The notes: generated by a model from the sequence alone, not told the origin. DNA of 64,000 bases from Diadophis punctatus similis (GCA_023053685.1 JALIGW010000002.1:40748720-40812719); one strand, 5' to 3'. Positions 25,257-37,994 are shown, numbered from the stretch's first letter. Made by a program: numbers and translations.

Positions 25257-25280
25257 GGAAGGGAAGGAAGGAAGGAAGGA
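25257..25280. repeat. Short (GAAG)n run
   Basis: Five to six GAAG units just 3' of the CR1 end. Confidence 0.85.
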
Positions 25281-25841
25281 ATATTAGTTTTTAATGCAAA
25301 TCAATTGGTGCAGCATTTTATTGCTTTTTTAGTCATTTGAAAAATAATAGAGCTATTCAAAGTCAGAGGGTCTACCTCAGGTAAGTAAAAAATGAAAAAA
25401 CTACTGGACTTAAAGTCTATGGAAAAGCAGCTAACCTGTGGAAAAAATAATGATTTTTAAAATACTAGGTTTCAAACAAGCAATGTTGCATTTGCAAAGC
25501 TAATATAGCTACTATGCTGTTTTGATTGTCTTGGTAAAAGTAGCTCATGAAGGCATTGCAGAGGAACAGGGCTGTAAAGGTTTTTTTAAAAAATAATTAG
25601 GATGTCAACCATGTATTTAAACATTTTGATGCTTTAATTTGTGTGAGTATTACATTTAATGGCATATATACAGTAATGTACAATATAGTATAATGTGATA
25701 ACATATAACATACACACAAGTATAAAAATATGTAATGCCAAGTGGGGCACACACAGCCAATTCCTTTTTTGAATGAAAAAGTGGGAGAGCAGGGTAGCAG
25801 AGAAACTGACCAATGGAAAGATGCAGTAGCCTGCTGTAAAG
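25281..25841. other. Unique sequence
   Basis: Nothing recognised. Confidence 0.5.
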
Positions 25842-25849
25842 CTCTATAT

Positions 25850-25974
25850 CAGGGGTGTCAAACTCGCGTTGTCACAGCATCATCATGTGACATTTTTTCC
25901 CTTCGCTAAACCCTGTGTGGGCATGGCCAGTGCATAACGCATCCGGCCCGTGGGCCGGGAGTTTGACACACCTG
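25850..25974. mobile_element. 125-bp hAT MITE, 8-bp duplication
   Basis: Ends are caggggtgtcaaactcgcg and gagtttgacacacctg. The direct repeat ctctatat is perfect (25842-25849 and 25975-25982). The same family occurs at 33488-33622 and 48864-48997. The interior has gcatggcca and ccggcccgtgggccgg. Confidence 0.92.
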
Positions 25975-25982
25975 CTCTATAT

Positions 25983-27490
25983 CTTGCAAACTATTGCCAA
26001 AGAATCTCAGGTAGGATTTTCTTCAATCATGTTAGAATCAAGCTGGGATATATACAGGATAGGAGCAGCTTAAGGGTGTAGTATAGATATGCTGACTGAT
26101 GTACACTATCACCCAAAGTCCTAGTCAAATAACCTAACCACTGTGCCATACTGGCTAGTAGTTTGATATTGGCAAAAAAAATATCTACTTTATCTGCGTG
26201 AGTGGGCTCATGTTACTTGGGAAGTTATTGCTTAAAAACTCTGCCAAAGAGCTTTCAAACTCATTTCAGCACACAGTATTTACTGGCTCACTTAACTATG
26301 ATAAAAAGGAGAGCTAGAACTGAATTTTATCAACATACCAATGGCATCCTGATGTTATCACTTTATTGATAGTATCTTATTTCCACACTCCAAGTGATTT
26401 TAGCAAACAGCAGTTTTGGTATATATATTAAGCATCATTGAAAATAGAAAGGATCCCTGTGGAATACCTCACCACAACTGATATTAGACAGATAAATAGC
26501 CTGTCTGCAATTTCACTTTGAAATCATCTGCCCAGATACGAGTGGAACAAATGGAGTGCTTTATCCATTATCCCTTAATATTAGACATTATTGATAGTGA
26601 GTCTGGCTGGATTGTACCTTCTCTTTCTTGACAACAGAGGTTAGCAGAAAGAGTGATCAAAGCAGCTTTTGTACAAAATATAGGCTGGAAACCAGATTGA
26701 AAAAGATTTAGCAGAGGAAAAGGCAATGTATTTACCCTCCAGTTATTGAACTCTAACTTTGTTCAGTACTAATCATTATACTCAGTTGAGGGAGAATGGG
26801 ATATGAAGTCTGATAAATTCTGATGGATTATGTGTTCCCCATCCCTAATACAATAAATAGCATTATCCAAGTTGATTGATATTTTATGGGTAGTGTCTGC
26901 TCAGGCTTCATCTATCCAAAGCTGAGATCTGTGATAAGCTCATTATTAGAATAATTATCTGGGTTCATGAAAAGCTTCTGGTGAGGAGGGGACTAACAAC
27001 AAAGTCACAGTCTCCTTTAATTAAGCACAAATCACTGCCCAAACACAGCTGCTCATCATTTTCTTGCCAGAAATTATAAACCAGAATGCAGATGACCTGA
27101 GCAACCAAAAAGTAGGGTTGCAGTTGTACCCTTGATTTCATCCAGTCAAAGGTTTCTTGTGATCTTAAACACATCACTTACTAAAATACAGATAAAATCT
27201 GAAATACAATACGTCTATGTAGGTGCTTCATTATTAATGATGTTTTGTGATAGCAGTCTTCCCAGTATTTTCAGCTAAGTTGTTAGTTGCCCTCTGAATT
27301 CTTAGTTTCAGGAATTTGAGGGGAAACAAATCTCAAGATGAGCAGTTCTTAGTCTCAGCTGTGGGGAAGCATCTAAAGAATGCAAAAATGTAAGAGTCTT
27401 CAAGGAGATGGTTGACAAAAGGAGAGTCAGATTTGGATTGGACAGAAGTTTCATGGGGGGGGGAATGCAGAGTTCTTTGAATGTGGATAT
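25983..27490. other. Unique sequence, no gene seen
   Basis: No recognised gene, repeat or RNA. Confidence 0.5.
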
Positions 27491-27885
27491 GTATTATGAG
27501 AGCTGCTTTATCAGCCTTAGAACTGACAATAAAGATATTGAAGTGGTGGAAAGCTTCTACTTTTTAGCATCAACTATTAACAGTAAAGAACCTGTAGTGA
27601 AGACATATAACACAATAGTCTTGCCTGGTAGAATAGCCATCAAGGCCCTCAATATTCAAATGGACTTATACTTACAAAGATCAGATTTGTATAGACAATT
27701 ATCTCTCTTTGACACTCCATGGAAGCTATTTAACTTTGGGATTGGAATAGATTTCTAAGAATACCATGGATAGCCTAGAAAACAAACAAATGGATATCAA
27801 ACTAATCAATCAAGAGTTGTCATTCAAAGCTAAATAGCCAGACTCAAATCATCACACTTTTTACAGATTTTTATATAAGTCTATA
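27490..27885 (+). mobile_element. RTE/BovB-type ORF2 relic
   Basis: A frame on + includes DIEVVESFYFLASTIN, which matches the FxxLGS-type motif downstream of the reverse transcriptase core in RTE proteins. After 27750 another frame gives a RFLRIPWIA-like stretch, which matches the conserved LRIPWTA motif near the RTE C-terminus. The long open frame from 27408 is part of this broken element and not a host gene. It is more diverged than the BovB end at 17229. Confidence 0.5.
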
Positions 27886-29210
27886 ATTTCATTATGATTG
27901 GCTTTCATTAATGTAGCAGTGGGTAGAATATATTTTGAAAAACGTTCAGTACTTTCCATTTTAGCACAACTTGTGTGTGGTGTTGTATTTGTGATCTATT
28001 GGTCAGGAACTGCTTGATTAATGCACATTGTTAATTTTTTTTGTTCCTAACCTGCAAACTACTTTCCTGCATTGATTAAAAAAATGAGCACTGGCACTCT
28101 TAAGCATGCCCGCTGATGTTTGAGATTTATATAGTATATTTGAAAAATAGCTCTATAAAATGGAATACAATTGAAAGTTTTACTACATACCGTATTCTAA
28201 ACTGAATCTGTTAAATGAACTGAGCTGAGCTCTGGATGAACATTTTCAGAGTGCAGAGGCCCTTATCCAGGAAATACATTAATAGTAGAGGCCAGAGAGA
28301 GGCGAACTCTGATAAGATGCTGACTGATATTGCAATCAAATCATACAGATTCTCAAATGAATATGTCTGTATATATAGTCTCAAACTACTCAAAATATAT
28401 GAATCCCTTTGGGCTGTTGCCATTCTGCTGTACAGATGGACTAAACTTTTTAAAGTCTCTCATTGTTTGTATTTACAAATTGTTCTTATATGAAAATATG
28501 TACTTCTGGATTCTACAGACGATAAAATTTTGTCCTGATATTAATAATAGATTTTAGATGTTTTTTTAAAAAAAAAATTGATTCCAGTGGTGGTAGAAAA
28601 AGAGTAGTTTCTCTATTTTGTGGGGGCGGGGGTCAAAAATAGTCCTTTCATCCCCTATGAGCAATTTCTTTTTCAAATGGCCCAACCAATTAGGATAAAC
28701 ATTTTTTACTTGTTATTTGTCTTGACAGCAGCATAAGGCAGCTTTTTGTTGTTGTTGTTTCTGATCTCTGGGAATCTTTATTTAGTTGGTGGCTGAATAT
28801 CAGAGCTTTTTTCCACTAGAAGAAGGGGTCAGGCTCTGAGATACTGGTGGACTGAGATCCTGGAATGAAATGTCCAAAGGCATCTGGTAATTTCCTTCCA
28901 CAGAAAAATACTATGCTGAAATCTTAGTTTAAGTGTTTTGATTTTCTTTCTTTATTAAGAAAAAAGAAAGAAAAGAAAAATTTGGTCTTTCGACTTTATT
29001 CTGATACATTTTGAAATTTTCTTTTGGTGAAGCTTTTCAGTTTACATACCGTTTTCCTAGTTATGGCACTTCCCATTTTGAAAAGGCCCAAATGGCAGAA
29101 GCTCCCTCATGATTTAATGGAAATGCAAGAAAAACAACTATTGAAGAGATGATTAGAAAATGGAAAATACGTTTTACATATAAAAACAATACAAAGCTGC
29201 ACCAATTGAC
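27886..29210. other. Unique sequence, no gene seen
   Basis: Contains short A-runs and a ttgttgttgttt near 28746. No recognised gene or repeat. Confidence 0.5.
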
Positions 29211-29212
29211 TT

Positions 29213-29304
29213 CCTTCCTTCCTTCCTTCCTTCCTTCCTTCCTTCCTTCCTTCCTTCCTCCCTCCCTCCCTCCCTTCCTTCCTCCCTCCCTCCCTCCCTC
29301 CCTG
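29213..29304. repeat. (TTCC)n/(TCCC)n microsatellite
   Basis: TTCC units grade into CTCC units, back to TTCC, then CTCC again, giving four blocks. The pattern suggests repeated slippage around a point substitution. Confidence 0.96.
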
Positions 29305-31019
29305 TGGCATGTGAGAGTGAAAATTACTTTTGGAGAAATGTACTTTTGGAGAAATTTGCTCTGGTCAAGTGATGAATCTGCCTGATTTGAATGCCATTTT
29401 TAAATAGGTAATTTAATAGATTAAATCTACACCAAACATACAACAGAGTTATTGATGACATTGGCACTCAGGAAGAAATAGCAAAAACCTGAGTTCAATA
29501 TTCATAGCTGCTTTGCAGTGACATAGTCTCTTTCCCTTTCGTTCATTTTTTTTGTCTTTACAAATCTTTCATTGTTGAATTTTAGATTGTCAAGCAGTAT
29601 GTCTTGAGAAGATAGTTTGAACTTTAGCAAACATTTGTTCCAATGCAAACAGTTCCCTCACATTCTTCAATCTTGAAAGATGTTGAAAAAAGAAATGAAA
29701 CAAAAAAAGTGATGAAACTGAACAGTTTTCAGTCTGACAAAATTCACACGCAAAGCATCTCATAAAGAAAAGTGCATGTTTATCTCAGTTCAATCAAAAT
29801 GTCCAATTAAAAGCTGGGATCTAGCTCTGTTTCATATGTAAAACTCTTAATGAGCAATATATCCTCAATTTTCTGTAATTTTGGAAGTGTTCACAATTTG
29901 TGGGGGGTTATGGAGTTGCTAAATATGTACGTTGGACCTTCTACACTCCTGGGTGATTTTTGAATTAGGACCAGTCTCTTCTCTTCCCCTCCCCCAAAAA
30001 TAAAAAAGGAAAGAAAAGATACTGTATAAAACTGCATATAAGAATATTTTGATTTTAGATTTGTTTTCCCACTTTGCCTAAAGAACTCACACTGGGTAAG
30101 AAATCAAAGTAACCAGGCAAGAAAAGAAAGACTGAATGTCAGATATGATTTCTTGCAACTTCCTGATAAGAGGAGGCTTTTAAATCACACATTAATTCAG
30201 AACTATTAATATCTCTTGGTAGGTATTGGATAAAAACAAACCATATGTTGCTGAATCCCCATTTTCTATAAACTCTGGTCCTTTAGTGGGATTATTTTTT
30301 GACATTGTAATTAGCCAAAGTTTTCTTAAATCTGACAGTAGAAGAATTACATGCAGGCTCTGTGCCGTCTGCATGTGTGAAATGCTAGTCACCTTTTTTC
30401 TTTGCAATTATTTTCTTTCCTAATAAATAACATTTGAACTGGTATGCCTATATCCTTAAAATGAACATCTTTCAATCAGACCTGCAGCTAATCTGGTTTT
30501 CTGAAAATAACAGGTAAATTGCCCTGGAACATTATGCAAGTCTCAGGTGGTAGAAGCTATCTGAATATCCTGCAGCTATTTATCAGATCTAAATGGGGAA
30601 AAAATGGCAACATATTAAAATTAAATCTTGATAGCTGTTTCCATAGCTGCAAATGAAGAGTAGAAAAATTGGTCCTGATAATTCCAAGATTTCACTTTCA
30701 GCCTTTCTATGCCTGCATTAGGAGTGAACTGGGCTATTTTGTGCCAGGCTGCTATAAGGGAAATGCATTTACAGAACTTATTTTGAAACATTATAATGCT
30801 GTGAAGAATAATGAATATGCCTCAATGTATTCAATTTACTACCCTGAAGGTTTAATGCAACTGTCAAATAAGGGCTCTGGGTTTTGTTAAACTATGAAGA
30901 ACAGTGGGTTCATAGCAAAAACTAGGGAAAGCAGATTTTTTTATTAGTCACCTCTTCTTTTAAGCATGATACATTGCCAGTCCCACAGTATCATGACCTG
31001 AAGTAATCAATAACATTAC
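29305..31019. other. Unique sequence, no gene seen
   Basis: No recognised gene, repeat or RNA. The 73-residue frame at 30669 has no familiar domain. Confidence 0.5.
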
Positions 31020-31039
31020 ACAGTCACTCTCTTTCAGCC

Positions 31040-31155
31040 CAACTCATTTCCAGGGTTGTTGTTGTGTGGAAAATAGGAGGAGGAAGATATGTTGGCCATC
31101 TTGAGTCATTTATAAAAAGAAGAAAGGCAGGATACAAATTAAATAAATAAAATTA
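31040..31155 (+). mobile_element. L2-like retroposon 3' tail
   Basis: The stretch ccatcttgagtcatttataa followed by aaggcaggatacaaatt and aaataaataaa is the standard layout of L2-type 3' tails (a gagtc..gggatacaaat core and an AAATA tail). No coding portion is left. Confidence 0.5.
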
Positions 31156-31489
31156 TAATTCATAAATGGCATCCAGGTTAAATTAAATACATGAGCAAAA
31201 TCAATGAAGTGCCAATACAATTCTGTTTGCCAAGTGATACTCATGTTTGTGAGCAATTATACTTTTAAAATTGTATTTATTTATATTGATTTATAAACTT
31301 GCCATGTCAATCACTCAGGGTTATTCCATTTAAAAAAAAACAATGTTTAACTTAAGACACTCTGAAGAGAAATGTTTAAAAATGTATTCATACGATCCTT
31401 GTAATTTATACTGCTGAAAACTAGAGCAGTATATTGAAAGGGAAACTTCAATTTAATCCCTGTAGATTTATTAATACTGCTAGCTTTCC

Positions 31490-32080
31490 TTAGAATCATA
31501 GTGTTAGAAGAGACCCTAAAGGTCATGTATTTGATGCCCTACTTGATGCAAGATTCAATAAAACTTCTGACTGATAACCATCCAGCCTCTGAAGACTTTT
31601 AGCAAAAGAGAAGTCATCACTTCATGTGGCAGTCTGTTACATTGACTGATGGCTCATACAGTCAGGAAATTCTTCCTGATGTCTAATCTAAACTTTCTTC
31701 ACTATACTTTTAAGATTGCTTAGTTCTCTTCTTGCCATCTGGGGCAATAAAGAATGTCCACTCTTTTGTAAGGGCACATAATCAATCAATCAACCGAACC
31801 CAACCAATGAATCTCCCTTTTCCTGTGTGCCAGTCCTTCAGCTTTTTGAAGATTATTCTCAAATCTCACCTAAGTCATCTTTTTTGGTAAACTGAATACT
31901 GCCCTTTTTGAACTGCAGTGCCCATAACTGGTCACAGTTACTCCAAATAGGATCTAACCAGTAGAATTCAATAATTTATTCTGGGACTTGAAGTCTTTGC
32001 TTCTAATAACTTACTCAACATAGCATTTGGCTTTTCAGCAGCTACAGTACATCTGATAAACTTCAAGATGCTAAAGGTGC
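31490..32080 (-). mobile_element. Ancient CR1 relic (3' part), minus strand
   Basis: The antisense landmarks of CR1 are present but diverged: agaatcatagtgttagaaga at 31492, gtcaggaaattcttcctgat near 31662, aactgcagtgcccataactgg near 31911, and a catttggcttttcagcagct stretch near 32022. It likely belongs to the same old insertion as the next entry. Confidence 0.65.
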
Positions 32081-32559
32081 TACTATCTTTCTTTTTTTAT
32101 TATTCTTTTTATTGCCAAAATCTTGTAACAGGCTTTTTTTTCTTTATACAATTCTTAAATAATTTCTGCTAAATTGACCTATTTGCATGGCTTTCTGGTT
32201 AAAATGTAGTTGGATTTAAAGTAGAATCATTAGGTTATTTCACTATCTAGGGGCAAATCGCATTTTGAAGCAATATATTTGCTAGCCATTTCAAAGAATC
32301 TTTCTTGAATTTTTGAATGTACATATGTTTTTACTAATTTTACCTTTGAAGCCTTTCTGGTTTCAAGGACATCTTTTAGCACCTGAGCTATTTTTTAATC
32401 TCTTTTCTTCGTAATCTCTTTTTGTTTTTCATGTTTGCAAGAAAGTAATGCTAATTAGGTTAGTATTAATGTTCCACAAAATCAACAATCAATAGGGCTC
32501 AACACAGGAGATGTTACTCTCACCATCTTTTCCCTTGTCCCTTTTGAAGCATCTGATAT

Positions 32560-33065
32560 AATACTGTCAGCTTATATTTAATTTTTGATTGATAAGAACA
32601 CTCAGAACTCTTTCATATGCTCTGTTTCCAAGCTAGGAGTTAGGTTGCCTATTAAATTCCATCCTATTTATTTAACCCAACTTTCAAGATCTGTTTTGAA
32701 TCTTTCTTCTTCCAAAGTATCAGACTCTCCTCACAGGTTTTTATCATATGCAAACTTGAAAAGTGTCCCCTCAAATCCCTTTTCTAACTCATTGATAAAA
32801 ATGTTAAAAAGCAAAGGGCTTGGGACAGAATACTATAGCACACAATACAATATTTTCCCCGAAACTGAAATGGAGTTACAGTATTAATGAATACACTTTG
32901 AGGTGTCGCCATTCCACAGACTGTGTGATATCATCCAGCCAACATTAAACTATTTTATTGAGACTATCATGAGAACCTTTGTGAAAGGCTTTGATTAAAT
33001 CTATGTATTCTACTTACACTATAGTGTTCCTCTGATCTACTAATCTAGTAATTCTACCCAGAAAA
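32560..33065 (-). mobile_element. Ancient CR1 relic (upstream part), minus strand
   Basis: Antisense of the CR1 reverse transcriptase region: tatcatatgcaaacttgaaa near 32747, ttgataaaaatgttaaaaag near 32793, ggcttgggacagaatactat near 32817, and tgtgaaaggctttgattaaat near 32980. The order fits one very old CR1 copy running from about 33065 down to 31490, separated by unrelated AT-rich sequence at 32080-32560. Confidence 0.6.
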
Positions 33066-33479
33066 ATTGCTAATATCAATTAGCAAAGATAACCAATTAT
33101 TTCCCACAACATTGGCAAAATGGCATTATTAGATTTTTTCCCCAGAATTTTTTTTTCATATCATATTCTATTTCTTGTTTTGAACTTGTGCCAGAGAGGA
33201 TATAGAAATTGTGAATTACTGATTGAGAACAGTAAGAGACTGAATGTAGATGAATTACATGAAGCTAGAGGCAGATGTAGGAACCTTGTTAATCAATCGA
33301 TAGTCACTGGAAGAACTTCTAGTTCTCTCTCTCAAAAATTAAATGTACAATTCTTGAATATAGTCCTACACCTAAGAGGTCAATGCTAAAGTTTGATTAG
33401 CATTGTCTATTTTTTATCAATTATTTTCCTTGGGAAGGAACATTGGACAACCATATAATATTTACAGTATAGCAATACA
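33066..33479. other. Unique sequence
   Basis: Nothing recognised. Confidence 0.5.
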
Positions 33480-33487
33480 TTCTACAT

Positions 33488-33622
33488 CAAAACTGTCAAA
33501 CTCATGGCCTATGGGCCAGATGCGTCACACGCTGGCCACGTTCATGCCCGGTTTAGCAAAGGGGGAAAAAGTCACGATACGTCACGTGACGCCACTATGA
33601 CAATGTGAGTTTGACAGCCCTG
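33488..33622. mobile_element. 135-bp hAT MITE, 8-bp duplication
   Basis: Ends caaaactgtcaaactcatgg and gtgagtttgacagccctg. The direct repeat ttctacat is perfect (33480-33487 and 33623-33630). Same family as 25850 and 48864; its interior includes ggcctatgggccagatgcg. Confidence 0.9.
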
Positions 33623-33630
33623 TTCTACAT

Positions 33631-34969
33631 TAACTAGTCTTCAAAAGAGTTTGGAAAGTACTAGAGTTGATACAGAGCCATATTGCGCTAAACCTGAAAT
33701 TAAATTTAGCTTCCAAATTGAATTAGTAAGTTGAATTGAATCATTGAATTGAAAAAAATGTCTTTTTGATTTAAAAAATAAATCTATTTCATCAAATTTA
33801 AATCATGCTGAGTAGTGAAATTGGTTTGGTTCAATATTTCTACTTGAATTAGAGTCAAGAAACTATCATTTGTGGAACACTGAAACCAAACATTTGGCAA
33901 ACTTTTACAAACCATATGACCTTGTCTAGAAGCCTATTTTGTACCTGCACCCTAGTTTTTATATGTATGTCCTTGATGTCTGAGATTTACAGATTTACAT
34001 ATCCCAACACTATTAAAAAAGGTGAAACTGCAACAAAAACTTTTGTTGGTCAGTATCCCATTAGAAATGATATATTAACCATTTAATGTCACTCACTAGT
34101 TTCCTTAGCATGATAGCATTTGTTATTCATGTAATTACTCTGAAATAAAAATATACAAAAAAATCACATTTGTAGCAAATTTTTATTGATTACATATGTA
34201 TAAAACAATGCTTAAAATACTAGATGGAAAATTTTTATACATTAAATGTTCAATTTTTCCCATTTGGCAGTGTTAGCATTTAAGGTTTTCATATTTTATG
34301 ATTTTACAGTATATGTTAGTTGAGATATTATGAATTTCATAAAGGGTTCATTCTATGTTGTAGTGAGCCTGTTCACATTCACTCAAGAATTTTATGTATC
34401 CTTGGATCAACTTTTCTTATGATTTCCAAGGCACTCTGATTATTATTCTTGCTTCAGGGGTGACAAAGCTTATTTTCAGCATATTTTATGATTCAAAATA
34501 TTACAAAATCCTTCTTGCCTTCTAATATTGGCAAATAGTGTACAATTTTTAATATCTTCTCCGAAGGATGGCATTTCTTGAAGGTCAAGTTAAGCAGCCC
34601 TCTGGCAGACAGAAGATATTATTTGTCAAAGTGAGATGACAGAAGTAATGCTAGGTCTCAAAGTTTATCAGAGGTATGTGGTGGTGTTCATGAAATGTGT
34701 ACAGTGAAATGACACCATAACAGAAACATTTGCACTCCTTCTTACCAACTGATAATGGATATGTGGAGATCATCTGCAATGTGCAATTAACATGGAGCTT
34801 ACTGGAGATATAGTTTCATTATTTGATGAGAAAGGGAGGCGGACCGTGTTCAGATGGTAAGAGAATAATTCATAGTTCATTTGTTCCAGAGAGGAAAAAA
34901 CAGAAGTTATAATTGTAAAGTATTAAATTTCAAAAGAAAGTTGGGGTAGTTCAGGTCATTGAGGAGAAC
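33631..34969. other. Unique AT-rich sequence, no gene seen
   Basis: Contains a run of attgaatt-type permutations at about 33715-33760. No recognised gene or repeat. Confidence 0.5.
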
Positions 34970-34974
34970 TGATA

Positions 34975-35696
34975 TGTCATGGACCCGTCGGAGCCTGGGT
35001 CTGAGGAGGAGGATGAGATGGAGCTAGGGCCAATGGAGTAATGACCAGAGGAGCAGGATGAGGCAGGGTTGCCAGTGAAGGAGAGAGGGCGCAGGACAAC
35101 CAAGCAAGGGGAGAGAAGAGGGCAGGCAATAGAGCAGCAGAGCGACCGAGCTCCGGCGATGAGCAATTACTCCTCCCCTGATTTCTGAGCATGGAGAATG
35201 GAGAGGTTGGTTCAGTGCAGGGCAACCCGATAACTCAGGAGGGGGCTCACCTTGGGAACGAGATTTAAAGAGATACCATTGGGAGGTGTAGTTGTCGGGA
35301 ACAAGTGTTGCCTTTTTCCAGTTTCATGTGCTGTTACCGACTTTTGGATACTTTGCTGTGTCTTGCCCTGCTTGCTTTGCTTGCCTTGATGTCCTGGCCT
35401 GGCTATGTACGAGTTCGCAGTGACACAGTTCAGCTCCAGTTGTGCTGCAGTCCCAGTGAACTCTTCCTGTGACAAGGACTTCCTGGAACCAAATTCCCTA
35501 AACTGTGGCTGCTCTCAGAACTGTGCTGGTCCTATGAACTAATATCAGCCAGGAACTATTGGGGGTGCGTGTTTAGAGCTTTGCTCCTGGACTTGCAGTG
35601 AACAATGGGACTTTTGGGGGAAAGTTGGAGCAATAAAGGGGAGTTAAGCCTTTGTTCCAGCTGTGTTGCTTCTGTGCCCAGCCCTGGGTCATCACA
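34975..35696 (+). mobile_element. Solo LTR, 722 bp, 5-bp duplication
   Basis: Starts TGTCATGGACCC and ends GGGTCATCACA, flanked by the perfect 5-bp repeat tgata (34970-34974 and 35697-35701). An AATAAA signal lies at 35632-35637, 59 bp before the end, and an AT-rich atttaaag at about 35264 could act as a TATA-like box. These set the orientation as +. No gag, pol or env sequence is adjacent, so this is a solo LTR of a retrovirus-like or Gypsy-like element. The first 80 bp are rich in gaggaggaggatgag. Confidence 0.85.
35632..35637 (+). promoter_or_regulatory. LTR polyadenylation signal AATAAA
   Basis: Canonical hexamer inside the solo LTR at 34975-35696, at the position expected for the R/U5 region. 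Confidence 0.6.
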
Positions 35697-35915
35697 TGAT
35701 ACTACAATGTTATTGTTCTCAGTGTTTGTCATATTTTAAAATTTTGCAATTTTTTTAAAATTTAGAAAATGACTATTGGCTAAGAATAAATCAACCTGAA
35801 CTCGGTCACCTATAAGAAATCTATACGTTCACCTATAGGTTCTGATTGTTGCTATGTATTACAGAGTGCAAATAATAGAGGGGAAAAGATTGCAAAAGCA
35901 GCCAGGCAGCTGGGT

Positions 35916-36060
35916 TAACAAATTAACAGAGTCGGAAGAGACCTTGCAGGTCATCTAGTCCAACCCCCTGCCTAAACAGGAGACCCTTACATCTGCCGCT
36001 GCCTAGGATTGAACTCACAACCTCCTGATTGTGAGGCAAGAGCTCTACCTCTAGGCCACA
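35916..36060 (-). mobile_element. tRNA-headed SINE with CR1 tail, 10-bp duplication
   Basis: On the minus strand the element starts TGTGGCCTAGAGGTAGAGCT. It has a pol III A box TGGCCTAGAGG and a B-box-like AGTTCAATCC, as in a tRNA-derived head. The second half ends ggacctg..ggtctcttccgactctg, which is the CR1 3' terminus. The direct repeat gcagctgggt flanks it (35906-35915 and 36061-36070). A CR1 tail on a tRNA head means it was probably copied by CR1 machinery. The structure is a complete SINE of about 145 bp. Confidence 0.85.
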
Positions 36061-36304
36061 GCAGCTGGGTATTTATGATGTAACTAGGAATTGGCAGTCT
36101 TATCCATGACAGTTTATCTGCTTCTTTGATGTGATCTGAATCACTGGTCGAGGAAGCTTTTCAATGTTAAAATATTGTTTATACAAAAAGAAGAAATATC
36201 TCTAGAAAAGTTAAGCTATCTTGCAGATAAGGACTTCCTATCTGGGCTTCAGCTGACTTTGGTGGAACTCTTACAAGCATGTTGCTTTTTTAAAAGAAGG
36301 AATG

Positions 36305-36960
36305 GAATAACAGAATAATATCAGAGTTGGAAAGGACCTTGAAAGTCTTCTAGTCCAAATCTCTTTCAAGAAGGAAACCCTGTACCATTTCAGATAAATG
36401 GTTGTCCAATCTTTCCTTAAAAATCTTCAGTGTTGGAGCACTCACAACTTCTGGAGGCAAGTTGTTCTGCTCATTAATTGTTCTATTTGTCAGGCACTTT
36501 CTCCTTAGTTCTCGGTTGCTTCTCTCCTTGATTAGTTTCCATCCATTGTTTCTTGTCCTGTGCTCAGGTGCTTTGAAGAATAGATAGACCCATCTTCTTT
36601 GTGGCAACCCCTCAAATATTGGAAGACTGCTATCAGCTCTGGTCCTTCTTTTCATTAAACTAGATATACCTAATTCCTGCAACCCTTCTTCATATGTTTT
36701 AGCCTCCAGTCCCCTAATCATCTTTGTTGCTTTTCTCTGCACTCTTTTTAGAGCCTCAACATCTTTTTTTTTTAATATCGTGGTGACCAAAACTGGATGC
36801 TGTATTCCAAGTGTGATCTTACTAAGACATTATAAAGCAGCATTAACACTTCATGTGATTTTGATTCTATCCCTCTGTTAATACAGCCTATGACTGCTTT
36901 GGCTTTTTTAGCAGCTGCAGTGCACTGCTTATCTCTATATTTGGAAAACAAATATAACTA
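36305..36960 (-). mobile_element. CR1 LINE 3' end with ORF2 C-terminus, minus strand
   Basis: The 3' end reads cagagttggaaaggaccttg on + at 36323. The minus-strand frame 36790-36350 encodes 146 residues of the CR1 ORF2 C-terminal region. It includes VQRKATKMIRGLEAKTYEE, a MKRRTRA stretch, then CLTNRTINEQNNLPPEVVSA and LKIFKERLDNHL, which are the usual end of CR1 polyproteins. Small lesions break the middle. Upstream (36790-36960 on +) more diverged CR1 sequence continues. Dead, 5'-truncated. Confidence 0.9.
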
Positions 36961-37111
36961 ATCTGTTTTTTTTGTTCCATTATTTATTTCTTATCAAAGA
37001 TAGAGATGTGGAAGCACTTCACATAAAAGATTCAAGGTGTGCATAGTCCTCAGTCTTTCCAGAGAGGAAAATATATACAGTCAAACATTATCAAGACAAT
37101 GTTTTCAATTT

Positions 37112-37112
37112 G

Positions 37113-37204
<92 letters not shown>
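37112..37204. repeat. (ATCT)n microsatellite
   Basis: About 23 uninterrupted ATCT units, directly followed by a SINE. Confidence 0.97.
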
Positions 37205-37435
37205 GAGCTGAAGTGGTGCAGTGGTTAAATGCAGCCATTGCAGGCTGACTGCTAGTTCAACAGTTCAGCTGTTCAAATCTCACTAGGCTCAAGGTTGACT
37301 CAGCCTTCCATCCTTCCGAGGTCGGTAAAATGAGGACCCAGATTGTTGGGGGCAATATGCTGAACTCTGTAAACCGCTTAGAGAGTGCTGTAAAGCACTA
37401 TGAAGCGGTATATAAGAAAAGTGCTATTGCTATTG

Positions 37436-37436
<1 letters not shown>
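37205..37436 (+). mobile_element. tRNA-derived SINE with L2-like tail
   Basis: Starts gagctgaagtggtgcagtgg, with a pol III A box TGGTGCAGTGG and a B-box-like GTTCAAATC near 37273. The body includes ctcaaggttgactcagcc, ggtcggtaaaatgaggaccc, ctgtaaaccgcttagagag and gcggtatataag, and ends gtgctattgctattgc. The 3' half resembles the L2/MIR tail type (gtaaaatgagga..gtaaaccgctt). It sits between two TATC arrays. Confidence 0.85.
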
Positions 37437-37516
<80 letters not shown>

Positions 37517-37535
37517 ATCTATCTCTCTATCTATC

Positions 37536-37598
<63 letters not shown>

Positions 37599-37678
37599 AT
37601 CCATCCATCCATCCATCCATCCATCATCCATCCATCCATCCATCCATCCATCCATCCATCTATCATCTATCATCTATC

Positions 37679-37741
<63 letters not shown>

Positions 37742-37769
37742 ATCCATCCATCCATCCATCATCTATCTT

Positions 37770-37852
<83 letters not shown>

Positions 37853-37931
37853 GTCATCCATCCATCCATCCATCCATCCATCCATCCATCCATCCATCCA
37901 TCCATCCATCCATCCATCCATCCATCCATCC

Positions 37932-37994
<63 letters not shown>

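Noticed and set aside
27408..27758. 116-residue frame as a host gene
   Set aside because: Contains RTE reverse-transcriptase-like motifs and is followed by a frame-shifted RTE motif, so it is a retroelement relic.
34975..35696. Full endogenous retrovirus near the solo LTRs
   Set aside because: No second LTR, primer-binding site or gag/pol/env sequence is seen next to any of the three LTRs.
35988..36060. tRNA gene
   Set aside because: A and B boxes are present but the cloverleaf is not intact and a CR1 tail follows; it is a SINE head.
36350..36790. 146-residue minus-strand frame as a host gene
   Set aside because: It is the C-terminal end of a CR1 ORF2 with lesions, next to a CR1 3' terminus.
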